DNA from: Reticulitermes speratus
Lineage: Eukaryota > Arthropoda > Insecta > Blattodea > Rhinotermitidae
Length of the DNA stretch: 64,000 nt
Direction of reading: 5' to 3'
Assembly: GCA_021186555.1 (NCBI GenBank)
Contig: JAJKFL010000012.1
Span: 18,921,711 to 18,985,710, forward strand
Under the pieces are notes generated by a model that was given only the letters and a program-made list of their open reading frames with translations, had not been told where the DNA came from and searched no databases. Below are positions 36,158 through 48,084 of the stretch, piece by piece; the stretch's first letter is position 1; every line of letters begins with the position of its first letter. The position numbers and the translations under genes were made by a program.

Positions 36158-36324
36158 TCGATTAATACATAATAAAAGTAAAAGTGAAGTGCATTTTGTT
36201 GGTGTTTTAAACAGTGAATTGTAAAAATGCACGGTGAGACTAATATAAAAAAAAAATATGTAAAAAATGGAGTGTACAGGTTATAGTTTTCTGGGCTCTG
36301 ATGCCATACTCAGGCCGTTGTGTC

Positions 36325-36372
36325 CTGAAGATGGAAGCAAGAGGTTCGTCCGAAATCGTAACTAGTAACCAG
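36325..36372 (+). ncRNA. Degenerate hammerhead-like motif before the satellite
   Basis: CTGAAGA (36325-36331), a weak 3-bp stem II (GGA/TCC) and GAAA (36352-36355) are present, but no convincing stem I or cleavage triplet. It probably derives from a further decayed terminal repeat. Confidence 0.3.
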
Positions 36373-36497
36373 ACAACGTGGCATCACATGTCAGACGACA
36401 ATCAGCAGCAGGTCTGTTGTTCTCTTCGGTTTCCCTGCATAGCTCAACGAAACTTTCGCTGCAAACAATAGGAAATGTCTGTCATATGGAGTTTTAT

Positions 36498-39400
36498 TTG
36501 TGTATTATGTGTGGAGCAGTTGATGGAACGGAACTGCGTACAGAGATGTGACTTTTTGTGTATTATGTGTGGAGCAGTTGATGATGGAACGGAACTGCGT
36601 ACAGAGATGTGACTTTTTGTGTATTGTGTGTGGAGCAGTTGATGATGGAACGGAACTGCGTACAGAGATGTGACTTTTTGTGTATTATGTGTGGAGCAGT
36701 TGATGATGGAACGGAACTGCGTACAGAGATGTGACTTTTTGTGTATTATGTATGGAGCAGTTGATGATGGAACGGAACTGCGTACAGAGATGTGACTTTT
36801 TGTGTATTATGTATGGAGCAGTTGATGATGGAACGGAACTGCGTACAGAGATGTGACTTTTTGTGTATTATGTATGGAGCAGTTGATGATGGAACGGAAC
36901 TGCGTACAGAGATGTGACTTTTTGTGTATTATGTATGGAGCAGTTGATGATGGAACGGAACTGCGTACAGAGATGTGACTTTTTGTGTATTATGTATGGA
37001 GCAGTTGATGATGGAACGGAACTGCGTACAGAGATGTGACTTTTTGTGTATTATGTATGGAGCAGTTGATGATGGAACGGAACTGCGTACAGAGATGTGA
37101 CTTTTTGTGTATTATGTATGGAGCAGTTGATGATGGAACGGAACTGCGTACAGAGATGTGACTTTTTGTGTATTATGTATGGAGCAGTTGATGATGGAAC
37201 GGAACTGCGTACAGAGATGTGACTTTTTGTGTATTATGTGTGGAGCAGTTGATGATGGAACGGAACTGCGTACAGAGATGTGACTTTTTGTGTATTATGT
37301 GTGGAGCAGTTGATGATGGAACGGAACTGCGTACAGAGATGTGACTTTTTGTGTATTATGTGTGGAGCAGTTGATGATGGAACGGAACTGCGTACAGAGA
37401 TGTGACTTTTTGTGTATTATGTGTGGAGCAGTTGATGATGGAACGGAACTGCGTACAGAGATGTGACTTTTTGTGTATTATGTGTGGAGCAGTTGATGAT
37501 GGAACGGAACTGCGTACAGAGATGTGACTTTTTGTGTATTATGTATGGAGCAGTTGATGATGGAACGGAACTGCGTACAGAGATGTGACTTTTTGTGTAT
37601 TATGTGTGGAGCAGTTGATGATGGAACGGAACTGCGTACAGAGATGTGACTTTTTGTGTATTATGTATGGAGCAGTTGATGATGGAACGGAACTGCGTAC
37701 AGAGATGTGACTTTTTGTGTATTATGTGTGGAGCAGTTGATGATGGAACGGAACTGCGTACAGAGATGTGACTTTTTGTGTATTATGTGTGGAGCAGTTG
37801 ATGATGGAACGGAACTGCGTACAGAGATGTGACTTTTTGTGTATTATGTGTGGAGCAGTTGATGATGGAACGGAACTGCGTACAGAGATGTGACTTTTTG
37901 TGTATTATGTAGGAGCAGTTGATGATGGAACGGAACTGCGTACAGAGATGTGACTTTTGTGTATATGTGTGGAGCATTGATGATGGAACGAACTGCGTAC
38001 AGAGATGTGACTTTGTGTATTAGTGTGAGCAGTTGAGTGGAACGAACTGCGTACAGAGATGTGACTTTTGTGTATTATGTTGGAGCAGTTGATGATGGAA
38101 CGGAACTGCGTACAGAGATGTGACTTTTTGTGTATTATGTTGACAGTTGAGATGAGTACAGGATGATTTGATATTTGAGCTGATGAACGGAACTGCGTAC
38201 AGAGATGTGACTTTTTGTGTATTATGTGTGGAGCAGTTGATGATGGAACGAACTGCGTACAGAGATGTGACTTTTTGTGTATTATGTGTGGAGCAGTTGA
38301 TGATGGAACGGAACTGCGTACAGAGATGTGACTTTTTGTGTATTATGTATGGAGCAGTTGATGATGGAACGGAACTGCGTACAGAGATGTGACTTTTTGT
38401 GTATTATGTATGGAGCAGTTGATGATGGAACGGAACTGCGTACAGAGATGTGACTTTTGTGTATTATGTGGGAGCAGTTGATGTGGAACGAACGCGTACA
38501 GAGATGTGACTTTTGTGTATTATTGGACAGTTGATGGAACGGAACTGCGTACAGAGATGTGACTTTTTGTGTATTAGTGTGGAGCAGTTGATGAGGAACG
38601 AACTGCGTACAGAGATGTGACTTTTTGTGTATTATGTGTGGAGCAGTTGATGATGGAACGGAACTGCGTACAGAGATGTGACTTTTGTGTATTATGTGTG
38701 GAGCATTGATGAGAACGGAACTGCGTACAGAGATGTGACTTTTGTGTATTAGTGTGGAGCATTGAGGAACGGAACTGCGTACAGAGATGTACTTTTTGTA
38801 TTAGTGTGGAGCAGTTGATGGAACGGAACTGCGTACAGAGATGTGACTTTTGTGTATTATGTGTGGAGAGTGATGATGGAACGGAACTGCGTACAGAGAT
38901 GTGACTTTTGTGTATTATGTTGGAGCAGTTGATGATGGAACGAACTGCTACAGAGATGTACTTTTTGTGTATTATGTGTGGACATTAGATGGACGAACTG
39001 CGTACAGAGATGGACTTTTGTGTATTATGTGGGACAGTTGATGTATGGTTGAGAGTGATGATGGAACGGAACGGTACAGAGAGTGACTTTTTGTGTATTA
39101 TGTGTGGAGCAGTTGATGGGGAACGGAACTGCGTACAGAGATTGCTTTTTGTGTATATATGTGGAGCAGTTGATGATGAACGGAACTGCGTACAGAGAGT
39201 GACTTTTTGTTTATGTGTGGATGCAGTTGATGGAACGGAACTGCGTACAGAGATGTGACTTTTTGTGTATTATGTGTGGAGCAGTTGATGATGGAACGGA
39301 ACTGCGTACAGAGATGTGACTTTTTGTGTATTATGTGGAGCAGTTGATGGAACGGAACTGCGTACAGAGATGTGACTTTTTGTGTATTATGTGTGGAGCA

Positions 39401-42400
39401 GTTGATGATGGAACGGAACTGCGTACAGAGATGTGACTTTTTGTGTATTATGTGTGGAGCAGTTGATGATGGAACGGAACTGCGTACAGAGATGTGACTT
39501 TTTGTGTATTATGTGTGGAGCAGTTGATGATGGAACGGAACTGCGTACAGAGATGTGACTTTTTGTGTATTATGTTGGAGCAGTTGATGATGGAACGGAA
39601 CTGCGTACAGAGATGTGACTTTTTGTGTATTATGTTGGAGCAGTTGATTGAATGGAACGGAACTGCGTACAGAGATGTGATTTTTGTGTATTATGTGTGG
39701 AGCAGTTGATGATGGAACGGAACTGCGTACAGAGATGTGACTTTTTGTGTATTATGTGTGGAGCAGTTGATGATGGAACGGAACTGCGTACAGAGATGTG
39801 ACTTTTTGTGTATTATGTGTGGAGCATTGATATGGAACGGAACTGCGTACAGAGATGTGACTTTTTGTGTATTATGTGTGGAGCAGTTGATGATGGAACG
39901 GAACTGCGTACAGAGATGTGACTTTTTGTGTATATGTGTGAGCAGTTGTGATGGAACGGAACTGCGTACAGAGATGTGATTTTTGTGTATTATGTATGGA
40001 GCATTGATGATGGAACGGAACTGCGTACAGAGATGTGACTTTTGTGTATTATGTATGGAGCAGTTGATGATGGAACGGAACTGCGTACAGAGATGTGACT
40101 TTTTGTGTATTGTGTGTGGAGCAGTTGATGATGGAACGGAACTGCGTACAGAGATGTGACTTTTTGTGTATTATGTGTGGAGCAGTTGATGATGGAACGG
40201 AACTGCGTACAGAGATGTGACTTTTGTGTATTATGTGTGGAGCAGTTGATGATGGAACGGAACTGCGTACAGAGATGTGACTTTTTGTGTATTATGTATG
40301 GAGCAGTTGATGATGGAACGGAACTGCGTACAGAGATGTGACTTTTGTGTATTATGTATGGAGCAGTTGATGATGGAACGGAACTGCGTACAGAGATGTG
40401 ACTTTTTGTGTATATGTATGGAGCATTGATGATGGAACGGAACTGCGTACAGAGATGTGACTTTTGTGTATTATGTGTGGAGCATTGATGATGGAACGGA
40501 ACTGCGTACAGAGATGTGACTTTTGTGTATTATGTGTGGAGCATATGATGGAACGGAACTGCGTACAGAGATGTGACTTTTTGTGTATTATGTGTGGAGC
40601 AGTGATGATGGAACGGAACTGCGTACAGAGATGTGACTTTTTGTGTATTGTGTGTGGAGCAGTTGATGATGAACGGAACTGCGTACAGAGATGTGACTTT
40701 TTGTGTATTATGTGTGGAGCAGTTATGATGGAACGGAACTGCGTACAGAGATGTGACTTTTTGTGTATTATGTGTGGAGCTTGATGGAACGGAACTGCGT
40801 ACAGAGATGTGACTTTTTGTGTATTATGTGTGGAGCACTTGATGAACGGAACTGCGTACAGAGATGTGACTTTTTGTGTATTATGTGTGGAGCAGTTGAT
40901 GGAACGGAACTGCGTACAGAGATGTGACTTTTGTGTATTATGTGTGGAGCACTTGATGGAACGGAACTGCGTACAGAGATGTGACTTTTTGTGTATTATG
41001 TGTGGAGCAGTTGATAGGAACGGAACTGCGTACAGAGATGTGACTTTTTGTGTATTATGTGTGGAGCACTTGATGGAACGGAACTGCGTACAGAGATGTG
41101 ACTTTTGTGTATTATGTGTGGAGCATTGATGATGGAACGGAACTGCGTACAGAGATGTGACTTTTTGTGTATTATGTGTGGAGCAGTTGATGATGGAACG
41201 GAACTGCGTACAGAGATGTGACTTTTTGTGTATTATGTGTGGAGCACTTGATGGAACGGAACTGCGTACAGAGATGTGACTTTTTGTGTATTATGTGTGG
41301 AGCAGTTGATGATGGAACGGAACTGCGTACAGAGATGTGACTTTTTGTGTATTATGTGTGGAGCACTTGATGGAACGGAACTGCGTACAGAGATGTGACT
41401 TTGTGTATTATGTGTGGAGCACTTGATGGAACGGAACTGCGTACAGAGATGTGACTTTTGTGTATTATGTGTGGAGCACTTGATGGAACGGAACTGCGTA
41501 CAGAGATGTGACTTTTTGTGTATTATGTGTGGAGCACTTGATGGAACGGAACTGCGTACAGAGATGTGACTTTTTGTGTATTATGTGTGGAGCACTTGAT
41601 GAACGGAACTGCGTACAGAGATGTGACTTTTTGTGTATTATGTGTGGAGCACTTGATGGAACGGAACTGCGTACAGAGATGTGACTTTTTGTGTATTATG
41701 TGTGGAGCAGTTGATGGAACGGAACTGCGTACAGAGATGTGACTTTTTGTGTATTATGTGTGGAGCAGTTGATGATGGAACGGAACTGCGTACAGAGATG
41801 TGACTTTTTGTGTATTATGTGTGGAGCAGTTGATGATGGAACGGAACTGCGTACAGAGATGTGACTTTTTGTGTATTATGTGTGGAGCAGTTGATGATGG
41901 AACGGAACTGCGTACAGAGATGTGACTTTTTGTGTATTATTGTGGAGCACTTGATGGAACGGAACTGCGTACAGAGATGTGACTTTTTGTGTATTATGTG
42001 TGGAGCAGTTGATGATGGAACGGAACTGCGTACAGAGATGTGACTTTTTGTGTATTATGTGTGGAGCAGTTGATGGAACGGAACTGCGTACAGAGATGTG
42101 ACTTTTTGTGTATTATGTGTGGAGCAGTTGATGGAACGGAACTGCGTACAGAGATGTGACTTTTTGTGTATTATGTGTGGAGCAGTTGATGGAACGGAAC
42201 TGCGTACAGAGATGTGACTTTTTGTGTATTATGTGTGGAGCAGTTGATGATGGAACGGAACTGCGTACAGAGATGTGACTTTTTGTGTATTGTGTGTGGA
42301 GCAGTTGATGATGGAACGGAACTGCGTACAGAGATGTGACTTTTTGTGTATTATGTGTGGAGCAGTTGATGATGGAACGGAACTGCGTACAGAGATGTGA

Positions 42401-43138
42401 CTTTTTGTGTATTATGTGTGGAGCAGTTGATGATGGAACGGAACTGCGTACAGAGATGTGACTTTTTGTGTATTATGTGTGGAGCAGTTGATGATGGAAC
42501 GGAACTGCGTACAGAGATGTGACTTTTTGTGTATTATGTGTGGAGCAGTTGATGATGGAACGGAACTGCGTACAGAGATGTGACTTTTTGTGTATTATGT
42601 GTGGAGCAGTTGATGATGGAACGGAACTGCGTACAGAGATGTGACTTTTTGTGTATTATGTGTGGAGCAGTTGATGATGGAACGGAACTGCGTACAGAGA
42701 TGTGACTTTTTGTGTAATTATGTGTTGGAGCAGTTGATGATGGAACGGAACTGCGTACAGAGATGTGACTTTTTGTGTATTATGTGTGGAGCAGTTGATG
42801 ATGGAACGGAACTGCGTACAGAGATGTGACTTTTTGTGTATTATGTGTGGAGCAGTTGATGATGGAACGGAACTGCGTACAGAGATGTGACTTTTTGTGT
42901 ATTATGTGTGGAGCAGTTGATGATGGAACGGAACTGCGTACAGAGATGTGACTTTTTGTGTATTATGTGTGGAGCAGTTGATGATGGAACGGAACTGCGT
43001 ACAGAGATGTGACTTTTTGTGTATTATGTGTGGAGCAGTTGATGGAACGGAACTGCGTACAGAGATGTGACTTTTTGTGTATTATGTGTGGAGCAGTTGA
43101 TGATGGAACGGAACTGCGTACAGAGATGTGACTTTTTG
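36498..43138. repeat. 61-bp satellite array, about 109 units
   Basis: The unit runs gtgtattatgtgtggagcag, ttgatgatggaacggaactg, cgtacagagatgtgactttt, t. Spacing is 61 bases (cagagatgtg at 36541, 36602, 36663). Variants cluster: tatgtAtgg units at about 36740-37200; 58-base units lacking one gat, many with agcacttgatgg, at about 40840-41960; and an indel-rich stretch at 37900-39200. ORFs here are artefacts of the repeat. Confidence 0.95.
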
Positions 43139-43328
43139 GAGTCGTTCGAAAGGATGAGAGACAGAAAGAAAAGGCGAAAGGGTGTGAAGTATGAGAGAAT
43201 ACAAAACAAAGAATGGGCTTACTTTATTCTAAAAACACCGTGCATCTTATCACAATCACTATTTAAAAACACCAACTGGATGCACTTTTTATTCTAAAAA
43301 ACTGTATAGTTCTTTAAAACATTTTAAT

Positions 43329-43377
43329 AAAACCCGACATGTTTCGGCTCTTCACTGAGCCATCCTCAGGTGTTTTT
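43329..43377 (-). ncRNA. Hammerhead ribozyme-like motif (left arm)
   Basis: On the minus strand: AAAACAC, CTGAGGA, stem II GGCTC/GAGCC with loop AGTGAA, GAAA, C-AT-G, TC, GGGTTTT. The core is complete with a GTC triplet. Stem I has one mismatch compared with the right-arm copy. Confidence 0.6.
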
Positions 43378-43483
43378 TTGTCACTAAAACTGCATGTATT
43401 CACTTTATAAACACAGTTATAAACTATGTTTATAAAGTGAACCAATGAATGGACGTTTTTAAATACATGCAGTTTTAGTGACA

Positions 43484-43535
43484 AAAAACCCCTGAGGATG
43501 GCTCAGTGAAGAGCCGAAACATATGTCGGGTTTTA
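43484..43535 (+). ncRNA. Hammerhead ribozyme, near-perfect consensus
   Basis: Stem I is AAAACCC (43485-43491) with GGGTTTT (43528-43534), seven pairs. The core CTGAGGA is at 43492-43498. Stem II is GGCTC (43500-43504) with GAGCC (43511-43515) around AGTGAA. GAAA is at 43516-43519, stem III is AC/GT around ATAT, and the cleavage triplet GTC is at 43525-43527. Every invariant hammerhead position is met (C3, U4, G5, A6, G8, A9, G12, A13, A14 and the A15.1-U16.1 pair). The short stem III is typical of Penelope-like and retrozyme hammerheads, which often act as dimers. Confidence 0.75.
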
Positions 43536-43839
43536 TTAAAATGTTTTAAAGAACTATACAGTTTTTTAGAATAAAAAGTGCATCCAGTTGGTGTTTTTAA
43601 ATAGTGAAAGAATTGGCTGTACGGAAGAAGGATGAAAGAAACGAAAGCGACGTATAAAAGGAAGTAAGAAAGAATGGCACGATTGAAGAAAATGATAGAA
43701 AGAGAAGTAAGGCATGAAGGAAGGTAAAGAAACAAATAAAGGAGGCAAAGGAGGAAGGAAGGAGATGGGAAAAGCTAAAGGTGCTATGTGTTAAATTCAT
43801 TAGGCACTGTGCCAGGAATTGACGTATAGGGAAGTGTAG

Positions 43840-43985
43840 GAGTATCTCCATTTTTTTCCTTACTTTCGATGCTAGATAGAGGTGAGCGGTTAAGTGAACG
43901 CCCCGACCGCCTTTGTCCCCGTGGGAAGAGCCCGCTGTACCGATTGGACAGAAGGCCGATTGAGTCCGAAGGCCAACCTATGCAT
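43840..43985 (-). mobile_element. SINE family B, partial, inverted
   Basis: On the minus strand ggacaaaggcggtcggggcg, cttaaccgctcacctctatc and tagcatcgaaagtaagg match the body of family B. The head is missing. Confidence 0.45.
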
Positions 43986-45633
43986 TACACCCACAGAGCT
44001 GTAAGGCTGACATAGAAGTTAAGATGGGTCTGGCGAAGTAGGCTGTGAGAGTGGAAATTGGATGGGACTGGCTGCATTCGTGCTAGGTGGTGACATTTCG
44101 TGTTATTAGTGTTAAATCTTGGGGTTAGTCTGTCGCAGGGTTACGCCGCGTAAATCGTTGGGATGTAGGCCTATAGGGTGTACAGTAGTCTCGGAAGTTC
44201 GTGATTTTCGGGATTTCGACCTTTCATTATCACCAATTTTAATGCCATTGTTTCGACCTTCCGTGACTGGTTCCGACAGATCTTCATGAGACCACGTGGT
44301 TGGCAAGTTGGTTTTCCCCCGCTACAGTTCTGTTGCGCAGATCGCTCGAACCTCGGACTTTTTATCTTTCAGTATACGAGGTTGATTGCTTTTGTGACTT
44401 ACGAAGTGAGACTCCCCTCGAATCTTTGAATGTATTTTGTACTTCCAAAAGTGTTTGTAGATTACCAACAAAAAACTTTCATGCTGTTTTTTTGCTTTTT
44501 GAGGTTATGTTACATCTTTATTACTGACATTTTGCAAAGTATTAGAACCGAATGGGCGTTTTACATTGGAAATGGATTCAGATGTTCGTGATACCGATGT
44601 TCGTGGCGGTATTATAGTTCCCAGTTAATCACGAACTTCGGGACTGTACTGCATTCCCAGGCATTAATTTGGGGCAACTGAGGAAGATCGTAGAAACCCC
44701 AAAATATGTTGCAGCCAGTTCCACTTCGTCATGCTGCGGTGTCTGGGCTGAGGCTTTTTATCTGTTTCTCTGGCGAATGACGGGATATCAGGTCACTACG
44801 GCCGCGTTCTAAATACGGTGTTTTCTGCCTAATACGACGCATTCCCCCCCCCACCCCCTGAAAAATGTTTCCAAAATCACCCTGCGTCCTACCACGGGAT
44901 GATGTATGGTGTAAGTAGGCTGTAACATCCGCAGACACACCTTGCTAATTATACGGTGCGTCTTATCAGTTGTGGCGCTGTGTGAGGCGGGCAATACGGT
45001 AATTGTGTATCAACTTATCGTCAAATTCCAGTCTCATTCGAACCTGTAAGGACTGTCACACATGAAGGTCAAACACCGTTCTCAATTTCTAGTGAATTAC
45101 GCATTTGTAAAGTTCAGGATTCAGAAATGCAAACTGTTTACCTAGGCGTCGTGTTTGAGGTATCATTGGCTGTGAAGATTCATACTGTGGCCTTCTGGGT
45201 TAGACACCTTGTAGTCGGGTAGGTGGGCACAAAATTTTCTGAAGAACATACTGCTCCCATCTTCAGGGTAGACATATACGAACTTTATTATGCTTTAGAG
45301 TTCCCTGACAGGCCTATTGATATTAGTCTTGGAGTGTACATCCAAAGCTATTCATCTCTGAAGCATTTATACCTATGAAGAAAATGTCCTTGCAATTCCC
45401 TTCAATCATGATCTGTTTATGGAGTATAATTATTAAATTATTAGAAAGTGGAGGACGAGGTAGTTTGAAAGTAAAGAGGCATGCAGTGAATTTGAACCAG
45501 AAATATTCACTTGCGCGCTTGTGTGTGTAGAGAGGGGGCGAAGGAGTAATCTTTATGTCACATTTGTGTCAGGTGGCTGATAAGTTATAGTGACGTGTAA
45601 TCATGCTGTTACTCGAAAGTAGGCCTACAAGGT

Positions 45634-45917
45634 CAGTGACTCCTAACTTGTGGGCCGCAGGACCCCGGTGACCGCGGAGTTTATTCCAAGGGCTCCGAGA
45701 ATTTATGTAACGTCGCGACAGTTCTTGTTCCTGGAGCCAGGGCTTGATTTGTGCTGTTGTTGTCACTGTAATGAATAATGTGTGAATTCATTTACAGCGG
45801 TTTTGAGGTTATGATTGTTCCATGTCATTATGGTTTTTCAGCGGCGTTTAGAGCTCTTTGACTACTAAAGTATGGGAGTCCGCGAATTATTTGTACTCGA
45901 AGAGGTTGGAATCACTG
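45634..45917. mobile_element. hAT-like MITE
   Basis: Ends CAGTGACTCCTAACTTGTGG and (outward) CAGTGATTCCAACCTCTTCG are inverted repeats. The interior has gggccgcaggacccc and tccgcgaatta near the ends. Target duplications are not clear. Confidence 0.55.
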
Positions 45918-46654
45918 CTCTAGTTGTAATGCCTGAGAACCAGTTATTGCAGTACCGGTGGAACTGCATGATTTTAAATTGGGTGGGGGGGGGGGACATA
46001 GGATAGTTCAGAGAAGTAAGGCTGCAGACATTTGAATTTGAGCGAAAACGACGTCGATTCTTGCACTATAAACGTTAAAGTACGAACGTGACCGATGGCT
46101 TTTTAGACTTTGTTTACGAAGTAAAGAAAAACGCCTTATGTGGAGAACATGTCCATCTATTTGTCCGTCCGTGACATAGTATCAGCAACGAAACTGCTTG
46201 TCAGATTTTCATGAAATTTGGTGTAGTAGTTCGTTACAGAAAGTCATATTTCATGAAAATTTGCGCAGTAACAGTCCGCGCTTTACTTAGGGGCGTAAAT
46301 GAACTTATAACCGTAATTTCCGCAGTTATTTACCAATTTGGCCGAAATTCGGCAAAGAAAGTCTCCCATGAGGTCCCTTCAGCAGTTACAAGTTTTCGTG
46401 AAAATCGATGCAGTGATTGGCATATTTACCAACGGGCGTAAATGAAATTTCACCCGCATTTTCTACGTTTTACGTTCGATTACGATAAAATTGGGCAAAG
46501 TAAATGTCCACAAAAATTTACTGAGTGAGTTTTAAAAGTTTTGTGCAAATTTGCGCAGTGGAAATGATTTAATATTATTCACACCGTACATTTTAACTTT
46601 ATATTCACAGTCCGACAAAATGTACAACTCAATCACATTAATTCTGCAATTCCA

Positions 46655-46701
46655 CTGTCCTACATGTTTCGAACCCTTAATTTGGGTTCATCTTCAGGGT
46701 C
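46655..46701 (-). ncRNA. Hammerhead-like motif (left arm)
   Basis: On the minus strand CTGAAGA, stem II GAACCC/GGGTTC, GAAA and GTA are intact. Stem I pairs at only two adjacent bases (CC/GG) before a mismatch, so this copy is weaker than its partner. Confidence 0.5.
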
Positions 46702-46910
46702 TCATTACACAGTATTCACATAAACTGGCACAATTGTTTACATGAACTCTTTACATCTGTGTATGTACGTTGTCCAAAATTAATAAAAATTGAAAATTGT
46801 TTTATATTGGTCAAAATGCTAAAAGTTGTATAAAAGTTGAATAGTCTGTGTTGATTTGATATCCTGTTTTATCGGAGAAGGTTGTCTGCTGGGCGTTGAG
46901 AACAGTACTG

Positions 46911-46957
46911 AGTCCCTGAAGATGAACCCAAATTAAGGGTTCGAAACATGTAGGACA
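46911..46957 (+). ncRNA. Hammerhead ribozyme-like motif (right arm)
   Basis: Stem I GTCC (46912-46915) pairs with GGAC (46953-46956). CTGAAGA is at 46916-46922. Stem II is GAACCC/GGGTTC with loop AAATTAA. GAAA is at 46943-46946 and the triplet is GTA. The stem III loop is two bases. Confidence 0.6.
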
Positions 46958-47477
46958 GTGGAATTGCACAATTAATGTGATTGAATTGTGCATTTTGTCG
47001 GACTGTGAATATATGGAAATGATTTATTTCTATCCCATACGTTCCATATTTTCCGATTTGCGCGAAATTCCGAATAAGGGACATGCACATAATGCAGTTG
47101 AGCATTTGTGAGTTTTGTGACGACTGGCGCAGGGGCGGTCATACCTTTCTTACTGGCATGAATGAAATTTTATTTGCGCATGTACCATGAAGCCTGTGCA
47201 ATTTAGAAAGTAAGGAACGCCATGGCAGACCCTTTGTACTACGTCACGCAGTCTGGTCGCTAGTTGCCGGCAACCGCTCACATTCCTGTAGGCCTACTCA
47301 AATAATTTTCTTGCAGTTTATTGAATTGTATTCCCAAAATTGGATACTAGAATTGGTATTTTCTTATCCCATATTGCCTATTGTGTGCGTTATGTACTAA
47401 GTTTCTGTGGGCGGAGCTTGTGGAAGGAGCTTGTAAAGGCAAAACCATCCCAATGCTTAACTAAGCATCACGTCACG

Positions 47478-47715
47478 AGGAGGTATGGGGGTAATGAAGG
47501 TACAGGTCCACACATTCTAAAACTCGGTACTAGATGGAGGTGAGCTGTCAGCTTTACGTCTTGGCCGCTTAAACCCCTGTAGGAACAGCCCCTGTACTTT
47601 TTGAGTATGAGGGTTGGTTGGGTTCCAGAGCCGTTGTGGATACTTTGCATAAGAGACAAGTTCCTGTGTCCTACCCGCTCGACCTTCATGGCCTGTTCTG
47701 CGGTGAACTTTTACG
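47478..47715 (-). mobile_element. SINE family B, inverted, decayed
   Basis: On the minus strand caacggctctggaacccaac, ggtttaagcggccaagacgt and catctagtaccgagtttta match the body. The right edge reads ccttcatggcctgttctgcg on the plus strand, which is the tail motif in the opposite orientation, so the copy is probably rearranged. Confidence 0.4.
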
Positions 47716-47964
47716 TTTTTTTTTTAGCGTGAATCGAACCGTGATTACTTGAAAAATTCTAAGAACGTTTGTTCATTACCAGCGTTTCTTTTTTGTCCCA
47801 CCATGACCCGTATCTAGCTTCTTTAATTGAGGTTGTTAGCTGAAGTGACCGTCATCATTGCCGTATTTAATAGCTGGAAAAAGAATCGCATTGACTATGT
47901 GAGTGGAATTTTTATTATTGAGGCTGCTTACGTATGCCATCTCCGTATGACAGTTTGTGTTTTT

Positions 47965-48080
47965 CAGAATCAAGGCAATCCGTTTTTGGTATGGAAACCC
48001 GAAGGAAAGAGACTACTTGGAAGACGTTGGTGTAGATGGGAGGACATATATAAACATGGAATTTTAAAGAAATAGGGTAT
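47965..48080 (+). mobile_element. LINE coding-end fragment
   Basis: It encodes VWKPEGKRLLGRRWCRWED, matching [19 protein letters not shown] at 51140. It is then cut off by a SINE-B copy. Confidence 0.6.
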
Positions 48081-48084
48081 GATG

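Larger units (their letters stand above)
35969..36217. mobile_element. Penelope-like inverted terminal-repeat pair with two ribozyme motifs
   Basis: Arms of about 110 bp begin ttttaaacaccaac and end gttggtgttttaaa. Between them tattaatcgaccccta and its inverse lie beside hammerhead cores on both strands. A short ORF start, MHGETNIKKKYV, follows at 36227 as in the element at 34733, then is lost. The outer sequence gttggtgtttt(t)aaa is shared with 43256-43607. Confidence 0.65.
43256..43607. mobile_element. Penelope-like inverted terminal-repeat pair with the best ribozymes
   Basis: Arms of about 170 bp run from tcactatttaaaaacaccaa to ttggtgtttttaaatagtga, inverted around a spacer near 43430. 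Inside are gcactttttattctaaaaaa and its inverse, then hammerhead motifs on both strands. A partial third outer sequence (attctaaaaacacc) precedes the left arm. No protein is encoded. Confidence 0.7.
46601..47013. mobile_element. Penelope-like inverted terminal-repeat pair
   Basis: The outer ends are atattcacagtccgacaaaa and ttttgtcggactgtgaatat. Each arm then runs inward through aatcacattaatt to a hammerhead motif. The 200-base spacer (46700-46910) shows no ORF of note. It is surrounded by a repeat with gattttcatgaaatttgg (46205) that resembles 7270-7290. Confidence 0.65.

Noticed and set aside
36498-43138. CRISPR-like array or repetitive protein gene
   Set aside because: There are no unique spacers, the 61-base unit is not a multiple of three, and ORFs there last only a few units.
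44680-44740. Hammerhead-like ctgagga..gaaac near 44685
   Set aside because: No plausible stem II and only a weak stem I; short core matches like this arise by chance.
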